Below, one piece after another: positions 1 to 7,520 of a DNA stretch of 64,000 nt. The position numbers were made by a program, and so were the translations under genes. Position 1 is the stretch's first letter, and the number at the start of each line of letters is the position of its first letter. This DNA comes from MKUN01 sp964481425 (GTDB taxonomy: Bacteria > Bacteroidota > Bacteroidia > Chitinophagales > Chitinophagaceae). The stretch is taken from contig CAYZTM010000006.1 of assembly GCA_964481425.1 (NCBI GenBank), positions 1 through 64,000 of the forward strand. The letters run 5' to 3'. Under the pieces are notes generated by a model that made no database searches, had not been told where the DNA came from, and was given only the letters and a program-made list of their open reading frames with translations.

Positions 1-1305
1 ATGTCCGGCAGCAACAAACCTGCCATCACTTTTTATGGCAAGGAAGAAGGGATGAAAGGCATGGAGAGTAACCACAATGCCATTTACAAAATGAAGGATG
101 GCGGTATTTGGTTCGGCACTACAAACGGCGCTGTACACTACGATCCCAATGCAAAGCCCACTCAGGTAAAACCGGTAAGTATAGCACTACAATCTGTAAA
201 GATATTCGGTGAGAACATAACGGATAGCTCCTGGTATGACAGCACCGGCACCTGGTACAAGGTACCGTATGGCTTACACTTACCCTACCGTAAGAATAAC
301 ATCACCTTCTCTTACCAGGCTGTTTCCCTTGGTGGCGATGAGCAACTACTTTACCGTTACCATATGGAAGGGCTCGAGGCGCCCTGGTCCGACTGGTCAG
401 CAAGTAATGCGGTTACTTATTCTGCACTCCCACCGGGTCAGTACACGCTCCAGGTGCAGTGCAGAACCATGAGCGACAAAAAGGACATCAGCAACTTTAA
501 TTACTCCTTCGAAATAATAACGCCCTTTCAAAAGACCAACTGGTTCAAACTCCTTATACTGGGAGGTTGTATCTTGCTGGGGATATCTTTGCAATATGCA
601 ACAAACAGAAGAAAGCAAAACAGGATAAAGCTGCTGGATAACCTCAGGCGCGAGGAACAGAGCAAGGTAAGGCAACGGACTGCCGAAGACTTCCATGATG
701 AGGTGGGCAATAAGCTTACCCGGATCAACGTACTGACCAATGTGTTGAAAAACAAGATACCTCCCGACCCCGACACCAGGCGAATAATAGACCAGATACA
801 GGATAATACAGGGCAACTATATAGCGGAACGAGAGATATTCTATGGTCCCTGAAACCTTCTAACGACAACCTATACGAAGTGCTGCACCGCATCCGCGAT
901 TTTGGTGCTGAGCTATTCCAGGATACAGATATTGATTTCACCTTCGCGGGTACCGATGAAGACTGGAAAGAATTTACTTTACCCATGGACTTTAGCCGGA
1001 ACCTCATTATGATATTCAAGGAAGCGCTGAACAACTGCCTGAAATATGCGCAGCCTACCAAAGTAAAAATGGAGGTGACCCTTCAGCATTATGATGTACT
1101 ACACATCATCCTGACAGATAACGGCAAAGGTTTCGACCTTGAACACGTAAAAAGAGGGCATGGTGTAGACAACATGCATGTACGGGCAAAACGGATGAAT
1201 GCCAAGCTCTATATTGATGCTGCTACGGGTAAGGGTACTACCATCAGCCTTGGCTTTAAAATACCGGAAAGCAGCACATTAGGCGGTAAAAGCACTGATA
1301 TTTAA
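1..1305 (+). CDS. Sensor histidine kinase, 3' part (propeller/Y_Y_Y sensor type)
   Basis: The reading frame is open at the window edge, so this is the C-terminal 434 residues of a larger protein; the ATG at position 1 is unlikely to be the start. Residues 1-50 resemble the last ligand-binding propeller repeat (GGIWFGTTNGAVHYDP), followed by a Y_Y_Y-like beta domain (about 95-172), one membrane helix (about 181-201), a HisKA_3-type dimerisation helix with phospho-acceptor His232 in DFHDEVGNKLTRI, and a HATPase domain with N-box (EALNNCLKYAQ), DNGKGFD and GHGVDNM. Kinases of this family sense a periplasmic signal and phosphorylate a NarL/LuxR regulator; such a regulator follows 69 bases downstream on the same strand and is the likely partner. 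The signal is unknown. Confidence 0.9.
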   Translation: MSGSNKPAITFYGKEEGMKGMESNHNAIYKMKDGGIWFGTTNGAVHYDPNAKPTQVKPVSIALQSVKIFGENITDSSWYDSTGTWYKVPYGLHLPYRKNNITFSYQAVSLGGDEQLLYRYHMEGLEAPWSDWSASNAVTYSALPPGQYTLQVQCRTMSDKKDISNFNYSFEIITPFQKTNWFKLLILGGCILLGISLQYATNRRKQNRIKLLDNLRREEQSKVRQRTAEDFHDEVGNKLTRINVLTNVLKNKIPPDPDTRRIIDQIQDNTGQLYSGTRDILWSLKPSNDNLYEVLHRIRDFGAELFQDTDIDFTFAGTDEDWKEFTLPMDFSRNLIMIFKEALNNCLKYAQPTKVKMEVTLQHYDVLHIILTDNGKGFDLEHVKRGHGVDNMHVRAKRMNAKLYIDAATGKGTTISLGFKIPESSTLGGKSTDI

Positions 1306-1374
1306 CAAAAATAACCTCTTTAGGGTGACACGAAATTACCTTATATAACGGAACTTTACCTAAATGTACGAACC

Positions 1375-2007
1375 ATGAGCAGGGACCTTGATATACGCGT
1401 GGCCATCATTGAAGATGATGAGACCATAAGAGAAGGCTATGCCTACCTCATAGGCAATACAGGAGGTTATAAAGTAGTGGGTGCTTACCCCTCTTTTGAA
1501 GATGCTGCAAAAAAACTGGTGCATGACGATCCCGATGTGCTATTGCTGGATGTGGAGCTTCCCGGCATTTCAGGCATTGATGCCATGCCTAAGATAAAAA
1601 AGCTGCTACCCGAAACCCATATACTCATCCTTACTGTTTATGAGCAGGAGCTGCTTATATTCCGTGCCCTGGGCAATGGCGCAGCAGGCTACCTTACCAA
1701 GAATACACCACCGGAAAAAATAATAGCTGCCATACATGAAGTAATGGAAGGCGGTGGCCCTATGAGCGCTCACATTGCCCGGATGGTCATACATTCTTTC
1801 CAGAGAAATGAACAATCACCGCTTACAAGGAGGGAGACCGAGATACTGGAGCAAATAGCAACAGGTAAGAGCCGTAAGCGCATAGCGCAGGAGCTGTTCA
1901 TTGACCTTGAGACGGTCAAATCTCATATCAAGAACATCTACCACAAGCTCAACGTACACTCAAAGGCAGATGCCATAAAAACCGCAAAGGACAATAAATT
2001 TATTTAG
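1375..2007 (+). CDS. Response regulator, NarL/LuxR family
   Basis: 210 residues. The receiver domain (about 8-125) has the acidic pair at Glu13/Asp14, the phospho-acceptor Asp59 in LLLDVELPG, Thr87 and the conserved Lys109. A LuxR-type helix-turn-helix follows (about 148-205: LTRRETEILEQIATGKS with a recognition helix around LETVKSHIKNI). It is expected to bind DNA when phosphorylated. Its position straight after a HisKA_3-type kinase makes the two a matched pair. The last 8 bases overlap the end of the convergent hydrolase gene. Target genes cannot be told from the sequence. Confidence 0.93.
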   Translation: MSRDLDIRVAIIEDDETIREGYAYLIGNTGGYKVVGAYPSFEDAAKKLVHDDPDVLLLDVELPGISGIDAMPKIKKLLPETHILILTVYEQELLIFRALGNGAAGYLTKNTPPEKIIAAIHEVMEGGGPMSAHIARMVIHSFQRNEQSPLTRRETEILEQIATGKSRKRIAQELFIDLETVKSHIKNIYHKLNVHSKADAIKTAKDNKFI

Positions 2008-2980
2008 CCAGGAATTTTAAAAGGTCAGCGTAGAACTGTTCCGGCTCCTGCAAGTGCGGTACATGCCCTACACCCGAATATTCGATCAACTTACAGCCCG
2101 GTATCTCATGAGCAGCATCTTTTGCCAGGTCTTTCATATGGCCTAATTCCTCTGCTACCTCTTTCGATGCACCTCGTGCAATTTTGGTATGGTCCTCTTT
2201 TCCCACTATCAGCAATGTGGGTACCTGTATATTGCTGAATTCATAAACTACCGGCTGCGTAAAGATCATATCATAAGTAAGGGCACTCACCATTGCATAA
2301 GTACCCGCAGCCTTTCCCGCCAGTGGCCCATATTGAACATCAGCCCATTGACGATATTTTTCATTCCATTCAGGGTAGTAGCCCTTTTGGTAATTTACTA
2401 TCTTATCATAAGTTGCGTGACGTTCTTCCCGGTACCAGTCATCTACCTTCCTGTAGGGTACTCCCTTACTTCGCCAGTCCTCAAGACCTATAGGGTCTTC
2501 CAGTACCAGTTTACTCACCCGCCCGGGATAGCTTAGCGTAAAGCGTGTAGCCAGCATGCCGCCGGTTGAATGGCCTACGAGGTTCACCTTGTCAATATTG
2601 AGGGTATCAAGGAGCTGTTTTGTCAGCAGGGCCAGCAACGAGAAACTATATTGCACCACAGGTTTGGAAGATTTGCCGAAACCCAGTGCGTCCGGTGCTA
2701 TCACCCGGTAACCCTTGGATACTAATGTAGCAATTACCCCTTTCCAATATGCGGCGGGAAAATTCTTTCCATGCATCAGCAATACGGTCTGACCATTTCC
2801 ATATACCGGCCTCACATCCATATACGCTATCTCGACGGGCTTTCGCTGTACCTCCGCTTTCATGTAGTGTACAGGGTATGGATAGGTATACCCTTCAAGC
2901 CTCAGCCCCAATGCTTTGGGTTGTGCATGCAGTATTGTATTTGCGCCCAATAACAACAGGCTAACCAATATGTACCTCAT
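2000..2980 (-). CDS. Exported alpha/beta hydrolase
   Basis: I chose the ATG at 2980 because it places a clean signal peptide at the N-terminus (MRYILVSLLLLGANTILHAQ); an upstream in-frame ATG at 3058 would add 26 residues before it. The mature protein has the alpha/beta hydrolase fold: oxyanion-hole HG motif near residue 71, nucleophile elbow GHSTGG with Ser138, Asp263 in GKEDH and His306 in GVGHVPH. The triad is complete, so it should be an active esterase, lipase or related hydrolase in the periplasm. The substrate is not predictable. It is convergent with the response regulator and divergent from the permease. Confidence 0.88.
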   Translation of the reverse strand: MRYILVSLLLLGANTILHAQPKALGLRLEGYTYPYPVHYMKAEVQRKPVEIAYMDVRPVYGNGQTVLLMHGKNFPAAYWKGVIATLVSKGYRVIAPDALGFGKSSKPVVQYSFSLLALLTKQLLDTLNIDKVNLVGHSTGGMLATRFTLSYPGRVSKLVLEDPIGLEDWRSKGVPYRKVDDWYREERHATYDKIVNYQKGYYPEWNEKYRQWADVQYGPLAGKAAGTYAMVSALTYDMIFTQPVVYEFSNIQVPTLLIVGKEDHTKIARGASKEVAEELGHMKDLAKDAAHEIPGCKLIEYSGVGHVPHLQEPEQFYADLLKFLAK

Positions 2981-3071
2981 AAGCAGCCTTGTAAAAAAAT
3001 CAAGCCGCAATAAATAAGAATGATACGCTCGCTCCATTTCCTTTATTATTTTGTGCATTGTAATTTACGAA

Positions 3072-4412
3072 TTGAACAAGGTTAATACCAATACGAAACT
3101 GGAAAGGGGCTTGTCGCTCGGCCAGGCCACAGCTATCAATATGATAGATATGGTCGGTATAGGGCCTTTTGTTACCATTCCCCTTATTGTGGGTTTCATG
3201 CAGGGCCCCATGTCCATTCTCGCATGGCTCATAGGTGCTTTACTCGCTTATATGGATGGCATGGTATGGGCCGAGATGGGCGCCAAATGGCCAGAAGCAG
3301 GTGGCAGTTATGTATTTCTTCAAAAATTATTCGGCAAAAAGGGCAGGCTTATGGCCTTTCTCTTTACCTGGCAAACCAGCATACAAGCGCCCCTGGTAAT
3401 TGCCAGCGGTGCTATCGGCTTCGCGCAATACCTTACCTACCTTGTTCCGCTTGATACGCTACAGCGAAAGATGGTAAGCGGAGGGCTTGTAATATTACTG
3501 GTAGCCTTATTGTACCGCAACATCAAAAGCATAGGCCGTATCTCTGTCGTTTTCGGTGCCCTTACAGCAGGAACGGTTATATGGCTGATACTTTCGGGGC
3601 TACCTCATTTTAACGCAGCACAGGCCTTCAATTGGCATACAGGCAGTTGGGATAGTAGCTCTTTGTTGTTTTTTGCGCTCGGGCAGGCTTCCCTCAAAGC
3701 AGTATATTCGTACCTCGGCTACTATAATGTATGCCATCTTGGGGCAGAGATAAAGGAGCCCGAACGTAATATTCCCCGGAGCATCTTCATATCCATCAGC
3801 GTGATAGCCGTATTATATCTTGGTATGCAATCGGTGATTCTTGGCGTGCTACCCTGGCAAACTGTAGCCAGCTCTGAATTTATTGCCAGCACTTACTTTG
3901 AGCATATATACGGGCACTTAGCCGGGCAGATCGCTACCATACTCATATTAGGTATTGCAATAGCATCACTGTTTTCAGTCATATTGGGCTATTCCCGCGT
4001 GCCCTACGCCGCTGCCAGGGATGGTAATTTCTTTCCTGTATTTGCACGGGTACACCCTAAATACAGGTTTCCCCATGTTTCCTTGTTGGCATTAGGTGGG
4101 GTTGCATTCATTTTTAGCCTGCTCTTTAAGCTGAGGGATGTTATTACCGCTATCGTGGTCATGCGCATCCTCATCCAGTTCGTATCACAGGCCGCAGGCG
4201 TTATTGCCTGGCATTATAACCATAAGGATGAACCAAGGCCCTTTAAAATGCCCTTGTTCCCCATACCTGCTATCGTCTCGGTGATCATATGGCTTTACAT
4301 CCTGTTTACCAGTCAGCTAAGTTTTATATTGGGTGCATTTGGCATTATCATTTCGGGGATAGCTCTATTCTATTTAAAAGAATCACTTTATCCACAAGGT
4401 AAAGGACGGTAA
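3072..4412 (+). CDS. APC-family amino acid/polyamine permease
   Basis: About 446 residues with some 12 hydrophobic segments. The first helix has the unwound glycine-rich stretch typical of APC transporters (MIDMVGIGPFVTIP), and later parts contain conserved AEIKEPERNIPRSI and a proline-rich PYAAARDGNFFP loop. These proteins take up amino acids or related compounds by secondary transport in the inner membrane. No ATG lies ahead of the first helix; the likely start is TTG at 3072 (a TTG at 3051 is also possible). No neighbouring catabolic gene gives a clue to substrate. Confidence 0.87.
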   Translation: MNKVNTNTKLERGLSLGQATAINMIDMVGIGPFVTIPLIVGFMQGPMSILAWLIGALLAYMDGMVWAEMGAKWPEAGGSYVFLQKLFGKKGRLMAFLFTWQTSIQAPLVIASGAIGFAQYLTYLVPLDTLQRKMVSGGLVILLVALLYRNIKSIGRISVVFGALTAGTVIWLILSGLPHFNAAQAFNWHTGSWDSSSLLFFALGQASLKAVYSYLGYYNVCHLGAEIKEPERNIPRSIFISISVIAVLYLGMQSVILGVLPWQTVASSEFIASTYFEHIYGHLAGQIATILILGIAIASLFSVILGYSRVPYAAARDGNFFPVFARVHPKYRFPHVSLLALGGVAFIFSLLFKLRDVITAIVVMRILIQFVSQAAGVIAWHYNHKDEPRPFKMPLFPIPAIVSVIIWLYILFTSQLSFILGAFGIIISGIALFYLKESLYPQGKGR

Positions 4413-4510
4413 GCCGCTTATTTCCATATCTTGTTTTTTTGTAGTAAAATTGCATAGGGGAAGCAGGTGTTTATCACTATATTGGAAATGCTAATAAATT
4501 ATTTCACTGC

Positions 4511-4843
4511 ATGCGCACGGTCTTATTGTTAATTGCTGCCGGCTTAGCCATAGCGCTATACAGAATGCTTAGCCGCGGTGGCAAGACCTTCTCCTACGGA
4601 CGCACGCAAACTATCTCCTTTCTTACCGACGGCTCTGAACATGTGATACAAGGCACAGAGAGCGGCTCTATCATCATCACCAGTAAAACCGTTTTGATAG
4701 ATGGCCTTGCATATATCCACAAGCCATCACCCGAGGAACAGCTCCAGGCCCTGCTGGATTATGACGAGAATGGTTTACGCAGCGTGCGCGTACTGAACCC
4801 TAATGGGGAAAAGCAGTATTTTATTGACCGCAACGGCAAATAA
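4511..4843 (+). CDS. Small membrane-anchored protein of unknown function
   Basis: 110 residues that I do not recognise. An N-terminal hydrophobic helix (about 2-18) is followed by a soluble part rich in beta-prone and charged residues, with a DYDENG and a NPNGEKQYFIDRNGK ending. The helix could be a membrane anchor or an uncleaved signal. It lies 98 bases after the permease on the same strand and could share its transcript, and converges with the dioxygenase-like gene. It has an ATG start and a normal stop. Confidence 0.6.
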   Translation: MRTVLLLIAAGLAIALYRMLSRGGKTFSYGRTQTISFLTDGSEHVIQGTESGSIIITSKTVLIDGLAYIHKPSPEEQLQALLDYDENGLRSVRVLNPNGEKQYFIDRNGK

Positions 4844-4864
4844 TTTCTCTAAGCTATCTTCTTA

Positions 4865-5749
4865 TCAGCTTATTATCATTGAGCGCATGGATACAGAACC
4901 CATGTCAAACTCATTGTTAAAAAAGTGTACGTTCTCACCCTTTTGCTGCAGACCTAATGTATAGAAAAGAGGCAACAGGTGATCGTAGGTAGGATGTGCC
5001 ATCTGTGCCGTATTGCCCAGCTTTTTCTGGTAATCAAGTATAGATGCATGGTCGCCATCTTGTATCCACTTAGCCAGGGTAGTATCAAACTCTGAGGCCC
5101 AATCGTAAACCTTATTACCACCATCCCATTGCACTTTGCTAAGGTTATGCACAAGATTACCGCTGCCAATGATGAGTACACCTTTATCCCGCAACTGTGA
5201 TAATTGTTGCCCTATCGCATAGTGATATGAGGGTGACTGATAATAATCCAGGCTAAGTTGGAATACGGGGATATCAGCTGCCGGGTACATAGGTAAGAGC
5301 ACACTCCAGGTGCCATGATCGAGGCCCCAATTAGCATCGCCCTGTACATGCGATTCCTTAATAAGCTGCTGCGCAAGAGAGGCCATGCCAGGACTTCCGG
5401 GAGCAGGGTATTGCTGGTCGAACAATTCCTTCGGGAAGCCTCCGAAGTCATGTATGGTCTCAGGATGAGGTGCGGTGGCTACCTTCGTGCCCCTGGTTAT
5501 CCAATGGGCGGATATCGATAATATAGCCTGTGGACGAGGAAGGTCTTTCCCAAGCTCTTGCCAACTACGGTGCCAGGAATTATCCGTGATTGCATTCATC
5601 GGGTTGCCATGGCCAATGAACAACACCGGCATACGTTTTGTCTGCCGAAGGTTATCCCCAAGTGCTTTAAGTGCTGAAAATGCCGACATATTAACAAGTT
5701 GAGATATAGCCAACAGACCGCCTGCCTTGACAAATTTACGACGCTGCAT
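4865..5749 (-). CDS. ygiD: 4,5-DOPA-extradiol-dioxygenase-like protein with twin-arginine leader
   Basis: 294 residues of the LigB/class III extradiol ring-cleavage dioxygenase family, closest to E. coli YgiD. The metal-site histidines are visible as His47 (IGHGNPMNA), His82 (ISAHWITRG) and His252 (AHPTYDHLLPLFY), with His145 in LDHGTW. YgiD enzymes open the catechol ring of DOPA, but several relatives have no proven substrate. The first 30 residues look like a Tat signal: QRRKFVKAGG, then a mild hydrophobic stretch. That would place a folded, metal-loaded enzyme in the periplasm, which is unlike the usual cytoplasmic YgiD. The gene stands alone. Confidence 0.88.
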   Translation of the reverse strand: MQRRKFVKAGGLLAISQLVNMSAFSALKALGDNLRQTKRMPVLFIGHGNPMNAITDNSWHRSWQELGKDLPRPQAILSISAHWITRGTKVATAPHPETIHDFGGFPKELFDQQYPAPGSPGMASLAQQLIKESHVQGDANWGLDHGTWSVLLPMYPAADIPVFQLSLDYYQSPSYHYAIGQQLSQLRDKGVLIIGSGNLVHNLSKVQWDGGNKVYDWASEFDTTLAKWIQDGDHASILDYQKKLGNTAQMAHPTYDHLLPLFYTLGLQQKGENVHFFNNEFDMGSVSMRSMIIS

Positions 5750-5864
5750 CGACCTTGATTTTAGTGCAAGTTAGTATGATGATACATGCCATTCCAAATC
5801 AAAAAACTGATGGTCCAATAGGCCAAAGCTATAATACATGTACCTACATGAAATAAATTTACCC

Positions 5865-5893
5865 AAAAAAGAACTGCGTTGTGTACGCAGTTC
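5865..5893 (-). terminator. Rho-independent terminator after the 5910-7454 gene
   Basis: Perfect 9-bp arms (GAACTGCGT at 5871-5879 and ACGCAGTTC at 5885-5893) with a 5-base loop. On the minus strand the hairpin is followed by six T residues. It lies just past the stop of the secreted hydrolase-fold gene. Confidence 0.85.
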
Positions 5894-5909
5894 CTAGCAA
5901 TAAAATGAT

Positions 5910-7454
5910 CTATTGCAGCACAAACTTCTTGGTGACTGTGCCTTCCGAGGTGGTAATACTCATGAAATATATACCCGGCGAAGCATTTGCCATGTTCACA
6001 TAACTACGTTGCGTCTTTTGCCCCGTAACGATCTGTATCATTCGACCCGCAATATCCGATACAACAATAGTATTTATATCAGGGCCGGAACTTTCTACAT
6101 GCACAAAATCAGTTGCCGGGTTAGGGAATATTTTGACTGCGTTATCAGACAAAGCTATCTGCGGAGTGCCCGCTGGCCACAAAGGCAAACCCATACAACG
6201 CACCAGGCGAGGGTTCAGATAGTTCATAATAGTGTCAATATACCTCAAGGCTTTTGCTTTGCTCATGTCGGGATTGGTCTGTAAAGCATTCCAGTAAATA
6301 GTATCGCAATGTCCTACTGTATACCCGATAGCCGTACCCGCCTGTACTGTAGCCGCAGAATCGAACCATTCCCATGGGCTACCTTCTGTAGTGGCCGTAA
6401 TAAAAGGGAATAAGCCATCTGCACCGCCATTAACCATATCAGCGCGGGCAGAATAAGGGTCTGTATATGCAGGCGGAGGGTTGAAGCAACTGTTATTGCC
6501 AAGCTGGTCGGCCCGAGGGATAACCCAGCCGGAACCGCTAACATCAACCACCGGCAGGTTCAAAACCGGAACGAATACTGTACCATTGCCATAAGGAGCA
6601 AAAGGATCAGTAGGACAATGGAAAGATACCATTGGTGCTACTCCGGGAGTAAGCCATGAACTGTCACCTAATGCACCGCCAAGATTGAATGCGAAACGAA
6701 CATCATTGGTATGCTCAACAGAGTTACTATCAATGTTCAAAGTAGGAATGCCACCATGCCCGTCGAGATCACCCATATGTGAAGCATTGATATAGCACTC
6801 ACCGGTATAGAAATCGTAAGTAGGCTGGTCTGTACTACTATTGAACTTGAGAGACGCAAGATGTAATTGGGTTGTATCATGGAGTGCTACATAATTGAGC
6901 GCTACATAGCCGCCTGTACCCTGCCCTCCAACTACTATTTTAGTAGAATCGATCTTGTAGACGTTAGCACCTGCAGCATCTGCTTTAAAAAAGCGTACCG
7001 CAGCTTTGGCATCTTGTACAGACCGATATACAGCTTGCAATAAGGAGCCTGACCTAACATCATAATCAAGGCCAAATGGGTTCCATCCCATCCTATAATC
7101 CATATTAGCAACTACGTAACCCCTGCGGGCAAACTGCCTGCAAATCTCTGCAGTAGCGCTATCGTTGCGGCTACCGGTTGGCGACTCATTGATGAGTGCC
7201 GGGATATAACTGCCCGTATGCATGAATATAATAAGTGGTCGCGCAGTCATTGGATCTGCCATACCGGAGGGCTGGTACACATCCATTTTCAGGTCAACGG
7301 GAGTAGGCGTACCTGTAAATATGGACACATTCCTACCATATGTAATATCCGTAGTAATACTGGCCGAGGGGAATATCTCACTAAGAAACCTTTGGGCGTT
7401 TGCCAGTGAGCTTATGGCCATGACCATTGTCAAAAAGTAAATCTTTCTCAACAT
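5910..7454 (-). CDS. Secreted alpha/beta-hydrolase-fold protein with type IX sorting domain
   Basis: 514 residues: signal peptide (about 1-20), alpha/beta hydrolase fold related to carboxylesterases (about 55-330; PLIIFMHTGSY, RRGYVVANMDYR), and a C-terminal type A sorting domain (KIFPNPATDFVHVES to the end at KKFVLQ), so it should leave the cell through the type IX system. The position that normally carries the nucleophilic serine in GxSxG reads GQGTG (residues 177-181), with glycine at 179. It may thus be a binding protein or use different chemistry. It lies 66 bases after the TonB-dependent receptor on the same strand and ends at a clear terminator, so the two may form one transcript. Confidence 0.85.
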   Translation of the reverse strand: MLRKIYFLTMVMAISSLANAQRFLSEIFPSASITTDITYGRNVSIFTGTPTPVDLKMDVYQPSGMADPMTARPLIIFMHTGSYIPALINESPTGSRNDSATAEICRQFARRGYVVANMDYRMGWNPFGLDYDVRSGSLLQAVYRSVQDAKAAVRFFKADAAGANVYKIDSTKIVVGGQGTGGYVALNYVALHDTTQLHLASLKFNSSTDQPTYDFYTGECYINASHMGDLDGHGGIPTLNIDSNSVEHTNDVRFAFNLGGALGDSSWLTPGVAPMVSFHCPTDPFAPYGNGTVFVPVLNLPVVDVSGSGWVIPRADQLGNNSCFNPPPAYTDPYSARADMVNGGADGLFPFITATTEGSPWEWFDSAATVQAGTAIGYTVGHCDTIYWNALQTNPDMSKAKALRYIDTIMNYLNPRLVRCMGLPLWPAGTPQIALSDNAVKIFPNPATDFVHVESSGPDINTIVVSDIAGRMIQIVTGQKTQRSYVNMANASPGIYFMSITTSEGTVTKKFVLQ

Positions 7455-7520
7455 AAGATGGAATTTAATTATACTAAAGATAATAAAAATTTTAATTCTT
7501 AGTTAGTCTCGACGAATATT

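Noticed and set aside
2000..2007. Overlap of response regulator and hydrolase 3' ends as a regulatory signal
   Set aside because: Short convergent overlaps are common in compact genomes; nothing else marks this one.
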